Source: Perkinsus marinus ATCC 50983
Lineage: Eukaryota > Perkinsozoa > Perkinsida > Perkinsidae
Length of the DNA: 64,000 nt
Direction of reading: 5' to 3'
Assembly: GCF_000006405.1 (NCBI RefSeq)
Contig: NW_003211408.1
Location: 10,847 to 74,846, forward strand
This document shows positions 23,809 through 34,484 of the stretch, piece after piece. The notes under the pieces are model-generated. The model did not search any database. It was not told the DNA's origin and saw only the letters and a list, made by a program, of their open reading frames with translations. Position 1 is the first letter of the stretch, and each line of letters opens with the position of its first letter. The position numbers were made by a program, and so were the translations under genes.

Positions 23809-26800
23809 TTAGCAGTCAATAGTACTGTCATCACTAGACACTGTACTGGCATCTTCAGTACTTACAGTCGCATCACAGGCCGAGGGGGGTTCTGAGTTGG
23901 CGCTTAGCTCAAACACAGTAGGAACTGCAAACGGTATAGAAGAGTAACTCCATACGACGGGTAGAAAAACTGGCTCAAATGCTACAAAAAGAGGTAGAGT
24001 TGAAGCTATATTGTGATGACTGTGAACCATCGAGGACGCATCAGCGTTGCCGACACCGACAACTTCTGTATCTTCTTGTTGAGTTTGATTGGGAGTTCCC
24101 TGTGGAGAACTGACGACCACCACATCACGCGCATCAGGGTCAGCTTGCTCATAGCTCATCATTTCAACAACCTCGGTCGCACTGCCATCTCCTGTTGTTG
24201 TAGTCGCAGACGCTGGACCATGTGCGGTGCCCAAAGAGTCCCCGACCCTTGTTTCGGTCTCTCGAACATCTTCGGACGATAGTTCCCCGCCAAGAGGAAG
24301 ATCATCACTTGTAATTCCGTCGGTCGTACTCGATGGACTCCGCGTTTCATGTAAGGCATCGACAACGGAAGTGTCAATCTCACCCTCATCAATGGGGTGT
24401 GTATCCTCCACAACCGAGATGCTCGCGCCAGTCGGATCACCAATTTCCATAAACTCTTCACTAACACTCTCGACGGTCTTGGCCTCGGGGGAAGCAACGG
24501 ACGTTGTCGACAGATCATCGTCCACCGCAAGAACGGTGACAGACGGTTGCTGTGTTGTTGTTCCCTCATCGCTCGTCATCGAGATCCCCTCTTGCTCGCT
24601 TGAATAACTCTCTCCTGGCTGCTGAACCGCTGTTTTTGCAGCACCATTATCCACGGGAGGTGGAACCTCCACGGTAGATGCACTGTCAGCATCCACCGAG
24701 TCCGCATCATCTTGTTTAGCAGACGTCCCTGTTGCACATTCATCCGGGGTTATCTCTGCAACCACCTCCACCGAGTCGAGAGCTGTGCTACTCATTCCGT
24801 CAGCACCAACAGTGGTGGGCTCTTCCATCCTGGCAGCATCCCCTGTCTCCTCCCCAGTCTTATCAAAAGCTGTTCCACCAGCAGCAGTAGTCGCTAGCTC
24901 TTCCCTCGCAGTGTCCACTACCACTTCGGACTCTTCCGGAGTCGAGCGGATAGATGTGCTTTCCGCTAAGTCAGCGGTACAAATCGTGGGCTCCTCTCTG
25001 TCAGGAATACCTTCATCAGCCGTTTGCTGCTGCATTGAGCTCTGGTCGTCGCCCTTCGTAGCCTCCTCTTCTCCCTCTCCAGACAAGCGTCGCAAAGCTC
25101 CACTGAACAAGCGCCTCTCTGAATCATCTTCCCTCGCTTTCCGTCGCATCCTCCAGCGCGTCATCAAAGTATCCTTGGCCTCCCTAACTCGATCGCGGTA
25201 CTTGCGGTAACTCTCCCTGACCTTCTGGGCCGTTGCTATCAGCATGTCCGGCAGAGGCCTTGAGGTGGCCTCAGGGGTGGCATCGACGGACGGCTTGGCT
25301 GATGTCTCCACATCGGCGTCGCTCATCGAGAACGGCACTTCCACTTCGACCACTTCAAATGGAACCTCGACCTCGGCTGCTTCTTCTGATGGTACCGACT
25401 CTCTGTGCTGCGAATCAAGATCACTTTCAAGCGTTTGAGGAGGCGTAGCTTCTTGTGGCGTTTGTTCTTCACTAGGCTCAACACTCGCCTCACCCACCGG
25501 TGTCGTCAATCCTCCTCCTCCTCCTCCAACTCCCTCATCTCCTACGACCAACATCTTCCACGTTGCGTCCACTTGGGGGCTCTCCTCAACTGAGGGCACA
25601 TTCTCCTCGTTATGTACTTCTGGAGTTATCCTCTCTTCTTCCGAGGCTCGAGGTTCATTCACAGACTCTGCACTCGGTATTGCAGTCGCTTGCTCGACAG
25701 AGGGCACTGCGTCCTTCTCCTCGTCCTCGATGACCTCAGCCGATTGATCCCTGCCATTAGTGATCTCGGGGTGTTTGGCGAAGGGGTTGAGACTTCGAGA
25801 CACGACACGCCATGCGGAGTCACTGAGAGCTGCTTGCAGCTGAAGGGGAATACTGAGGCATTAGACTTTCCACTGACTCGTACTTCCTTATCCGCTGCAA
25901 CCTCTGTCAACCTCTCCTTGAGCACTTCAGAGGTGGCAGGGTCGTTGATGACACCCTGCGTGACCCGAATGGCCACTTCTTGAACGGTGTCGTAAACCAT
26001 CTGGGATCTGGGAAGGATAGGGAGCCGATCCCAAGGGGAGAGAGCGAGAGTAATGATGGCACCTGAGGGTATCCGAAGTCGTCTGGTTTAGCTTCTCCTG
26101 AACATCTGGCCGTATGACGAGATCACCCGTCCACTTAGCGGCGGCATCTTGAACGACTTGCATATAGATGGTAGAAACCACCAAGGATGACACTTGTTGG
26201 ATAACTGATCATACTGCAGTCCACGATAGGAACTGCCTTGAATGAACTCACTATAGGGGTCTTTGCATAAACCAGCAACAAGGTCCTTAGCGGCCTGTTG
26301 TACTGCATTAAGGCGGATAACCTTTGCCATCAAATCTCCGATGTCATCTGAGTTGGTGTACAGATAGAGTCAGTGGAGTAGGTTAGCTCACTCTGCATGC
26401 CATTGAGGAGCTGCATGAGCCAGCCACCAGCAACCCCTCTCAAGGACTCATCGGCCAGGATCTGCTCCAACATCCGCCGGACGGTAGCCTACGATAAGAG
26501 GGGAGGAGCATACAAGAGAGGGGAGTGTTGTGATACCTCAGCAGCATCCTGAAGGTCTTTGTTACTGATGGTCTCCCGAACAACACTTGCTCCCTGAGTG
26601 CCGACCTGACAGATGATGAGATTGGACCTGTGACCTCAAAGCTAGAGGCAGTTACTGATGATGTTATTCTCTCACGATTCAGCCACAAGGCAAACAGAGA
26701 GAAGCCAACTAGGCCAGCTGCTAGTTGTAGCCGACGTGAACGGACCTATACAGATAGTCGGGATGACAACGGACTCATCGAACTTAGAAAGGCAACAGCA

Positions 26801-27126
26801 ACAACAACAACAACAACAGCAATAATACGAAAGGGTTTGTTGTGAATCCTTGCAACTTATGTAAACTCGTTATGGCGCTGTATTATACAGGAGAGGTGTC
26901 ACGCTGAGTGATAAGGCCTGCTTACCCCAGCCATCTTCACTAACTGATCGACTTTATTAGCCACTGCCTCCCCATAAGAGGAGTGGGGAGCCGAGTGGGG
27001 AGCCCTCGGCGCTACGACGACCGGCTCCTTATAAAAATGTCGAGGAAAACGATATGACCTAGAGGCAAGAGGTCGCATATGAGCAGCAACATGCCGTCTT
27101 AAAACAGGAGTGGTTCTTCTAAGCAT
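23809..27126 (-). CDS. Putative mitochondrial protein with helical repeats and a long acidic tail, multi-exon
   Basis: The start at ATG 27126 gives MLRRTTPVLRRHVAAHMRPL, an Arg-rich N-terminus with no acidic residue, typical of mitochondrial targeting. Following exons hold related helical segments, such as LNAVQQAAKDLVAGLCKDPY (near 26300), VVQDAAAKWTGDLVIRPDVQ (near 26160) and VVYDTVQEVAIRVTQGVIND (near 26000), with a VxxxAxxLVxxLxxDPxxxxxL pattern. An intron (GTACGA...TTCAG) joins AADKE in phase to LQAALSDSAWRVVSRSLNPF, so the long 3' ORF (25803-23809) is one exon of this gene rather than a separate gene. That exon is some 660 residues rich in Glu, Asp, Ser, Thr and Val with a basic coiled segment near residues 190-230, and ends with a short hydrophobic stretch. 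I know no named family. Confidence 0.6.
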
Positions 27127-27186
27127 CGTTAAACATTAACAGGAAGAAACTACCGAGTGGGATTCATCAACAAAGCATGGGGAGGG

Positions 27187-27420
27187 TTATGAATCCGATC
27201 GGGAGCTCAGTCGATCCTTCTTGCATTCTGTCAGCGTCAGCCGGCTTGCAGAACTCACTGGGCAGAACTCAACACCCAAACGAGATGTGATGAATCTCAC
27301 CTCCTCGAACATGAGATAGTTGGCGAAGCACTGAAGTAGTACTCCAGTTGCGTGGTATTTGGACGACATCAGCTTGTGATAGAAATGGTCGCCTTCATGG
27401 ACATCGAAGAAACTTAAAAC
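27187..27420 (-). CDS. Unassigned minus-strand exon
   Basis: An open segment ending at 27187 reads FDVHEGDHFYHKLMSSKYHA, then VLLQCFANYLMFEEVRFITS. It looks coding, but I could not join it to the gene at 27554-28493 (which has its own stop) or find a start. Confidence 0.3.
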   Translation of the reverse strand, partial: VLSFFDVHEGDHFYHKLMSSKYHATGVLLQCFANYLMFEEVRFITSRLGVEFCPVSSASRLTLTECKKDRLSSRSDS

Positions 27421-27553
27421 ATACAGAATTATTATGATAGAGAAAAAACGGAAAGGAAAAGGGTGAATATCCGTTATTGAATAGTTTCTCAAAAGATCAT
27501 CATGCTAGTGGTGTAGCCCATCACTGAGTGGTCGGAGCAGGGGCGTGCACAGC

Positions 27554-28493
27554 CTAGAAGGTCTCCTGTTTGTCAGCATAGATCTGCTGTGCGAGTACAT
27601 GGTTCTCATAGGTGACGAGTGGATTACTGAAGAAGTGGGCAATCGGCTCTCTGTGATGATGATTGAGAGCATCTTCATCACGTATGAGGGCCGTGTGTTG
27701 CTCCCTCTCCAGTGTGCAGGAGGGCAGACCAGACTCCTTTACCCTGTTGGCATTGTCCAAATTAAACTCGTTGTGCATCAGGGAGAGATCATGTGCCGTG
27801 CAATTTTCACGGTTTCCCAGGCATGCATCGGCCTTGCTCTTCTCCCACACTAAGCGGTCAAATTCCCCCTTGTTCGCGTAGCCAGGCTTGCCATTCGGCG
27901 GATAAGATGTGACCGTCTTTACAACAGCACCAGCAGAATGGTCGTAGGACTCCTCGGAAGAGGCCGCCGCCACCTCAGCACGGCTCGGCAGGACCACTGG
28001 AGTTCTACGAGGCTCCCCTCCAGTTGGCTGAAGCCCCCCCTTCGACGGAGCTGCAGGATGATCGTGTGCATACTGTAGCTCAGACGAGGTATCATCACGA
28101 TGTGTGACCACATCAATCACTTTACCAACCTCTGTGGCCTGGTGCGACAGACCAATGATAGGCTGGTGGTTGAGAGGCAGACGAGGTACCTGCCAAACAG
28201 CAGCCATGAACGAGTTTGCCTCTAAATACGAGAATTCCCCTTCAGATAACGAAATGAAGGGAACTACTCCACTAGAATCGCATACTTCTACGACTACCGG
28301 GTGTATTTGGACTTACACGTTCATGCAGGATAGCATCTTTAACAGTATCGTGTTTATGACTCAACTCGCTCTCCAAGCCTTCAACTGTTGGATACACCTG
28401 CGAGAGGATGATACGATCATAGTCTTGGGCTAGTTGTCTTACGTCCCCAGTGGAACGGCCACGGGAAGGTTGCGAGGGAATATCTTCGAACAT
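27554..28493 (-). CDS. Unidentified two-exon gene
   Basis: Exon 1 begins at ATG 28493 (MFEDIPSQPSRGRSTGDVRQ) and continues to AILHE, where a GTGTAAGT donor lies. Exon 2 joins in phase after a TTTAG acceptor near 28222 to read QANSFMAAVWQVPRLPLNHQ, then runs to the stop at 27554. The product is about 280 residues. The first exon is helical. The second has a disordered middle and a conserved-looking end (NPLVTYENHVLAQQIYADKQ). I recognise no domain. Confidence 0.55.
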
Positions 28494-28867
28494 TTGTGGT
28501 ATTGAATAAATAGAGAACAGAAAGTAACTGTCAAGTTGCGATGAATGACCACAAACAGAGTCGGAAATAGACAATCCCAGGACGCTGGTATCGAGAGCTG
28601 TCATGCACTGTTACACCAAGATCATCACTCAAAATGCTAGAAATATATCGCTATGCGCATGCGTGCTAATCGTCATCACATCTATCAACCCTATAATAAA
28701 CCCTTGGAATTCATGTGAAGTGGAAGCGATTATTATCGTACGACATATGGCCGCGGGAACACAACATATCTTCCATGAGGGCTGGAGGCCCTCGAGGGAA
28801 GCACGATTACTTCCATTATAATTCAGCTTGTAGGTTATGATAGGAAGAAGCAGTTAGTGAACATTTT

Positions 28868-29876
28868 CAATGATGTTCTTCCACATTAGAGAACCAGCTC
28901 TTGAGGGATTCGAGGAACTGCTCCCCTTGAGGAGGATATATATTAGTACTGTGACCACCCCCTCGAATTGGAACTTTAGTGTAGTTAACACTATCAACGC
29001 AGTCTGCCAGCTCCTCCATTGCATTAGGAGATATTTCCCAATCCTTAGTGCCTAAGATGAGACCAGTTCAGAGAACCCATTCGCAGTTAACTCACCATGC
29101 AAATTCACAATGGGTATTTGCGGGTCACGACCTTGTAAATCTCGCAGTAGCCTGGCCGTATCGAAGCGGAACTCCGAGCCCTGGAGGGCGAACCTGAACA
29201 GCCACTCAGTGGGATTCATGCTGACACGGAGGATGTGGTCTGACAAGAAGCCCCATCGGATAATGCCCAGCCTGATGGACCGAGGGAAGATCCATAAGAA
29301 CCAGGTAGAGATATGGTCAGCTGCGACTTCCTCAAAGGTAGGGAATGTCGATTCCAATATCACCCCGCTGACCTAGACAACAACAGTCACTGACTCGAGT
29401 AAGGGTGGACAAGAGGTCTCACTTGCTGGTTTCTATCAAGTGCATGGAGAGCCGCATAGACGGCCTCTGGGCCTCCCAAAGAATGACCATACACATAAAG
29501 AGGTAACTAATGGTGCTTTTGACGATGAGTCGGCTCATCCGCTGACTACTACGTTTAGTTCCCTCGAAACATTATCGATGGCCCAGTCAGTGACCGTCCT
29601 GATATCCTCGGTGATCCCATCAACATAAGGGAACCCAGTAGAGTCTCCGTACCTAGACTCACTCCGAATGTGAACTGTGATGATGTTGTGAGCTGCCCAC
29701 CCTCTCAAATCAGCAGTGACAACATGAGTATCCATGTCCTCAGCAAGATGTCGATAAAGTTCTCTACGATGACCATGTTCTCTGGCACCAGCTTGACCAT
29801 GGGAAATACCTACAGCATGGATATTTGCAGCAGAACCATGAGCAATCGGTCTAATGCCACCCAATGAGCTCACACA
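28868..29876 (-). CDS. ABHD12-like serine hydrolase, 5' end lost in gap
   Basis: This is an alpha/beta hydrolase of the ABHD12/ABHD13 type; animal ABHD12 is a membrane lysophosphatidylserine lipase. Visible in order: HGQAGAREHGHRRELYRHLA (oxyanion-side HG and the HRxELY segment), VVTADLRGW (ABHD12-like VVTFDYRGW), YGDSTGFPYVDGITEDIRTV, DWAIDN, then the nucleophile elbow YGHSLGGPEA near 29450, ILESTFPTFEE, IPIVNLHGE (loop before the acid) and the catalytic His in GGGHSTNIYPPQGEQFLESL. The stop TGA is at 28868-28870. The N-terminal transmembrane part would lie within or beyond the 100-N gap at 29877. Confidence 0.8.
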
Positions 29877-29976
29877 NNNNNNNNNNNNNNNNNNNNNNNN
29901 NNNNNNNNNNNNNNNNNNNNNNNNNNNNNNNNNNNNNNNNNNNNNNNNNNNNNNNNNNNNNNNNNNNNNNNNNNNN
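29877..29976. other. 100-N scaffold gap
   Basis: Exactly 100 N, the usual placeholder for a gap of unknown size. It separates the 3' end of the NIPA-like gene from the 5' end of the ABHD12-like gene; both are incomplete. Confidence 0.99.
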
Positions 29977-31512
29977 AAAGAGACCATGAATAGCATGAGT
30001 AGGATTTGGTAGGGAGGTATACACACCACTGCATCGAACTGTCTCATCATCCACGACATGAATGTCAATTGCATTAGTGATGATATTATCACCACGCTGA
30101 AGCATAAATATGGCTGGTACGCTGAAATCCAATGTCACCGTGAGAAACATCCAAAAAGAGGATAGCCTACCTGCTAGACCCTCCACTGCGATGTACTGCG
30201 CACCGAACTTCCCAGCAAGAGCTGTGACTGCCGATTGATATCCACCAAGGAAGGCCAGGGCAAGGAGGGCCACGGCACGACGGAGCCGACGTTTATGAAC
30301 CTTATGATGGATTCAATTACATTGAATCCAAACAGGTGGTGGATGCATTACCTGGGAGTGGCTGACAGGAATATGATCATCAATAGCGACATGCGTCTTC
30401 ATAGACCATTTCGATGCTGTGAAAGCCAACAGATAAAAAGGAAATGTCGCCGCTGAACAGAAGAACACTACTCGAACCGATATGCTCTCGGATTTCAAAT
30501 CCAGAGGCCCTGAGATCGATCCCGGTACCTTACCAACAAAAGTGATGAACCTTGCACTTGAGAGCAGCCCTGCTATGCTTTGATCAGAACCTTGGTCGTC
30601 GGAGGACCCAAAGGCCATAGCTGATACCGCACCCACTACTATCAATATAGAACCGATAGTCTAAGATGGACACAGTAGGACGACGTATAGATGCCACCAA
30701 AATACACAATAAGCCTTGTCAAATTTAACGCCTACTGCAGTTCATCGCATAATGACTGTCAGAGCTGATAATAATATTTCCTGAACTGCTCACTGCAAAA
30801 TCAACGGCAATGAAAGTCCCTGTATGATGATACACTCACGTTATGCGCATTATTACTTGTGCTCTAGATAGACCCTCCCCGAGCATAACACGAGCTACTG
30901 CTGCATTGGCTGGCACAGTCAGGCCCGAGGAACATGCTCTAATGGACATCGAGATATAAACCAAAGACCAGAAGTCGAACACTGCTGACAGTATGTAGAA
31001 TATTACAGCTAACCTGAGGTAAGGTTAATATCAGCCTAAGTGACTGTCAATACTCTAGAGCTATTGACTACCCAACGATTCTCCGTTTATAGACCGGAGG
31101 CGGCTCCCATGCATCCATGTCCATCAATATCATCTGTTGTACTCTTGCCTCGATACGTAGTGCATCTAACTTCATCAACGAGTTCGCTATCGCTGTCACC
31201 ACACACGATGTGAGGCACAGGAAACCTGACAGTGTTCAATGTCGCTGATCCATCCTCAGGATCAAAGGTGGTAGTGAATGTCTCGCAATGGGAATAGGAA
31301 TGAATATGGACTTGTAGCCGTATAGGGTCGAGGAGTTCGGTAGAGAGAGTACTACATCCAAGTGCCAAATGCTTGACTTCAGGTGTAGATGGTGATGATT
31401 TTGGAAATGAGTATCCAAATGCTGCCCAAGCTGCACCAAAAGGGGTGAAGGCTGATGTCGATGCGGCTGCTACTGAGAACCAATCATGCTGTGTGAGGTG
31501 CATTGAGCACAA
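29977..31512 (-). CDS. NIPA-like multi-pass membrane transporter, 3' end lost in gap
   Basis: Exons encode hydrophobic segments matching the NIPA/DUF803 layout (NIPA proteins are linked to magnesium transport). An exon near 31015-30840 reads VIFYILSAVFDFWSLVYISM and RACSSGLTVPANAAVARVML with GEGLS, equivalent to the family pattern of small residues, N, A and LGExL. Next come LIVVGAVSAMAFGSS, ARFITFV joined in phase over intron 30533-30468 to VFFCSAATFPFYLLAFTASK, LAFLGGYQSAVTALAGKFGA, and QLTFMSWMMRQFDAVVCIPP, which is like the LQLFDxxVVVPVYY helix. The gene runs into the N gap. A possible 5' exon (31512-31092) has a hydrophobic start and a long soluble loop; its membership is uncertain. Confidence 0.65.
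30468..30533 (-). other. Short intron carrying a tRNA 3'-half-like motif (antisense)
   Basis: A 66-nt GTAAGG...GAGTAG intron of the NIPA-like gene, with an in-phase join (ITFV-VFFC). On the opposite (plus) strand it reads AGATCGATCCC, a B-box-like core. That core is preceded by GGATTTCAAATCC, which resembles an anticodon-arm stem. Confidence 0.7.
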
Positions 31513-31758
31513 TTATTGAAAACCGATGATACCACAACTCTTACACTTCTTGAATAGACTAACCCAACACGAACTAACAATGGAACACTTTGCATAGTAT
31601 TACATGCTTCTCCATCCATATACTACATAAGCCACTGAACAACATGGCAGCTCGTCATCCTCTATTAGCTGGAAGCCATAGCACACTCATTGGTTACTCA
31701 CCGTTACTAACCTCATACGAATGGGACTCTCGAGTACCGACCTCCGGTAACCGGTGAC

Positions 31759-32418
31759 ATGATGGACCATGAGCCCCTATTACGCTTCTCCCCTTATCAC
31801 CCCTTCGTCGCAGTAGATCCGGGAGCTCTTAAGGAAGCTGTGAGGGCCTCACTATCCATGCAAGCGGTAGTTGTCCATGATGATGCTCATGTAATTAGTG
31901 ACCACCGGTCACCGGCTCAGAATGTCTTAGGGGATGGTTGTGTGGGAGGTAAAAGAGGGCGTAACCCAGCAATATATTACTACTCCTGTTATGCCGCCTT
32001 CCACTCGCTGGTAAAGCCCAGAGCCGCGAGGTGGGGCTGTAATCGTCTATATCGAGTCGCTAGTAGTCAGAGGCATACACTTCTTACAGATCAGCTTCGA
32101 AGTAACAGACATAACAGCAGTATTCCTAACAGTTCACAAGAACATCATCTATGCTGCGAGGAACCTCAACTTCTCTGGTATTGATCATAAGTCCACCTTC
32201 TTAATATTAGCGAAGTCAGGAAGATGGCGAGCGAAAATAGTGATGGTAATGTGAATTTAGTGAAGAGGTCTGGATCTACTGCTTGGAGTGGTGACCATTA
32301 TGATCTTCAAGTTAGCTGCGACTCTCCCGTACACTACTCAGACTTTCCCACCCTTGAGTCGGTAACTCGACTCACCCACCCTTGGCTGCAAACCGGAACA
32401 TTGAACTACGATGAGTAA
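31759..32418 (+). CDS. Unidentified plus-strand gene, two or three exons
   Basis: Exon 1 from ATG 31759 reads MMDHEPLLRFSPYHPFVAVD, then LKEAVRASLSMQAVVVHDDA. A later exon (about 32030-32235) encodes GGAVIVYIESLVVRGIHFLQ and ISFEVTDITAVFLTVHKNII, beta-rich. A last segment (32224-32418) reads NLVKRSGSTAWSGDHYDLQV and stops at 32416-32418. There is no recognised domain, and I could not phase every junction. The tyrosine-recombinase element begins only 40 bp beyond this stop. Confidence 0.4.
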
Positions 32419-32458
32419 CCTACAGACCTCAGAAAGTAGCCAAAGTAGTGACGTACAG

Positions 32459-32494
32459 AGAGAGATCTAACCGAGTAGTTCAATGATACCTGCC
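32459..32494 (+). repeat. 36-bp direct repeat, left copy
   Basis: Matches 34211-34246 and bounds the recombinase element. Confidence 0.9.
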
Positions 32495-32510
32495 CAATCC
32501 ACCAACCCGG

Positions 32511-33692
32511 TTAGCTCAGCCAAGGATGGACATCGCCTTGCATAGACTCAACTATCCAATCCTTTTCCACATTCGATATAGCCGGCATGTCCGTCTGGTG
32601 CTCTCGTCGTCCGATCACATCTCCGCCCGTCCCTGCGGCTCCCGACGACTTAGCGGTTTCAGCTCCCTGTGATTCCACCACAGTCGCAGAATAGCCCAGA
32701 CTATCGGCTATGTAGGCCTCCCGGGCGTACCGATTGATACAATCACTGCGCCATCGACCAAACTTCTTCACTTTGTTCCGCTCGATTCCGGCCCTGAGTA
32801 GCCACTGGCACCCGCCGGCTCTCATGCTATGTAGAGAGTAACCTATCCATCCTTGTATCCCGGCTTTTGCTAGGTCCTCCTTCAATAGCCTTCGAAACTC
32901 CTTCTGAGTCCACCTGCAGCTCTTACTATTTGTACACAGTAGATGGTCTGGTGCGGCCCCTAGTTGATTTCTTGACTGGAGTAGGTATGCCGCGGCACGC
33001 ACGGGACATATCAACCCAACGTCATCCCCCTCCTGGGTACAGAGAGCACCTAGCTGCCTCTTCTCGCCAGATAACCGCTGGTCTGTCTTCGAGCCTTCGA
33101 TTATGATAGACACGCTAGTATTCCTTTGTCCGATCGACACATGGCTCACTTTCAGACTCAGGAGCTCGTCTCCTCGCAGAAGAAACCATGACCCCAGGAC
33201 GTAGCTCGCTGCTCGCTGCTTGGCGAAAAAACCGGAGGCCGATTTGCATAAACTCATCAGCACCCCTAGAGTCAATGGCTCGGCCTGCTTTGGTCCTCCA
33301 ATATGGCGTTCGCAGGCGGTCTTAATCCTCCGCGCATATGCACGCTGACAACTCGATAGTTTATAACCCAATAACTCGTTGAAGGCGATAGCCGTCGACA
33401 AATAGTCAGCCGCCGATCTGTAGTTGGCCTCCCGCAACGCTGCTGTTACTCTTTCCATTTTCTTCTCATCTAGAGGAAACGGCTCAAAGCCCATCTTCCC
33501 GCTCATCTCCTCCCACAACTTTAGTCTAGATCGGTATGTGGCCTTAGTACTCTCGGCTAGCATTGCTTTGCGCATAGTAGAAACGGCCCGCTCTAGCTCA
33601 CTCACGTTAGCCGGCTCCGAAAGGTAATGGGCTCGCTTCCGCGAACCTCGCTTGCGCAGCTGGGATGGAATGAGCATGAGGAGATAGGACAA
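32511..33692 (-). CDS. Tyrosine recombinase / integrase
   Basis: A 393-residue ORF, or 388 from the internal Met at 33677. Residues 30-125 form an all-helical core-binding domain (ATYRSRLKLWEEMSGKMGFE). The catalytic domain has Arg173 in FLLRGDELLSLKV, a lysine at about 202 in GSKTD, the HxxR box His288/Arg291 in SLHSMRAGG, Trp314 in the FGRWRSD position usually held by His or Trp, and the nucleophile Tyr322 (or Tyr327) in INRYAREAY. All key residues are present, so it may be active. It would cut and rejoin DNA through a 3'-phosphotyrosine. The gene is intronless, unlike its host neighbours. Confidence 0.88.
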   Translation of the reverse strand: MSYLLMLIPSQLRKRGSRKRAHYLSEPANVSELERAVSTMRKAMLAESTKATYRSRLKLWEEMSGKMGFEPFPLDEKKMERVTAALREANYRSAADYLSTAIAFNELLGYKLSSCQRAYARRIKTACERHIGGPKQAEPLTLGVLMSLCKSASGFFAKQRAASYVLGSWFLLRGDELLSLKVSHVSIGQRNTSVSIIIEGSKTDQRLSGEKRQLGALCTQEGDDVGLICPVRAAAYLLQSRNQLGAAPDHLLCTNSKSCRWTQKEFRRLLKEDLAKAGIQGWIGYSLHSMRAGGCQWLLRAGIERNKVKKFGRWRSDCINRYAREAYIADSLGYSATVVESQGAETAKSSGAAGTGGDVIGRREHQTDMPAISNVEKDWIVESMQGDVHPWLS

Positions 33693-34210
33693 GCAACCCT
33701 ACTGAGGGACTAAGACATGAGCCACCGCAGGAATAAACGCCGTAACTGACCTGCTCACGCCCAAACGGCCCCGACAGGCCCACATCAGTGGAGGCGATCC
33801 TGCTCGCACTGTGGTCAACGCGCCGTAGCACAGAATGCTACACTAGGCGAAGCCTTGGCAACCCGCCGATCGGCTGTATCACTCAACAGCGTTGACCCAT
33901 CCGAGGGAGGGCCACCCGCCACTCCCGTTAGGTAACACTCGTTTCACGCAAGGCCACCCGCCTTGAAGGAAAAAGAAAAGGTTATTCACGCTCATCCCGA
34001 GCATCCAGTGATGGCTGCTGACTACAACCCGTAGTACACCGCAGCGACTAGACGTCTAACCATCCAACTCCGATGAGACGAACAACCAATAAAGGGGGGC
34101 AAAAAAAAAGAATAGAGGACGGCGCAAGGAATGGAGATACGGCGCTCCGTGCAGGTAGACCATCCAATGGATGGCATCCATATGCCCGAAACACGAAACA
34201 TCGAGCCCCC

Positions 34211-34246
34211 AGAGAGATCTAACCGAGTAGTTCAATGATACCTGCC
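34211..34246 (+). repeat. 36-bp direct repeat, right copy
   Basis: Matches 32459-32494, 1752 bp away. The flanks beyond both copies differ. Confidence 0.9.
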
Positions 34247-34484
34247 TAGGGGCGGCAGTGGGTGGGTTAAAAAAAAGTGGGGATCGTACCCAGAGAACGA
34301 CTGCATGACACTGTCAGTATCACTGCCCAGTAATCGTAGGGGCTGAATTACCACCAAATTGTCATCTTGGCATCTTGACCTAACTCACACACCGTCGAGT
34401 CTCTTGTCACTTGAACTCTTAAGCATGTTCCCATGCTTCTCCATACAAGTGTGTTGTGGTAGTAGTTGTTGTTGTCTTATCGGA

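Larger units (their letters stand above)
32459..34246 (-). mobile_element. Tyrosine-recombinase mobile element flanked by 36-bp direct repeats
   Basis: A 36-bp sequence starting AGAGAGATCTAACCGAGTAG occurs at 32459-32494 and, identical as far as I can see, at 34211-34246. Between them lies one long ORF for a tyrosine recombinase and about 500 bp of non-coding DNA that includes two GGCCACCCGCC words near 33910 and 33954. No reverse transcriptase is visible, which fits a Crypton-like DNA element or a solo recombinase from a tyrosine-recombinase retroelement. The ORF looks whole. Confidence 0.7.

Noticed and set aside
24013-25733. Several plus-strand ORFs rich in Ser and Arg
   Set aside because: They are antisense shadows of the acidic exon of the minus-strand gene.
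23809-25803. The 664-codon ORF as a gene of its own starting at MSRSLN
   Set aside because: An in-phase intron joins it to upstream exons (AADKE-LQAALSDSAWRVVSRSL), so that Met is not the start: the spliced codon before SRSL reads Val.
29535-30273. Continuous minus-strand ORFs spanning the N gap
   Set aside because: The 100 N are a placeholder, so translation across them is meaningless. The two sides belong to different protein families.
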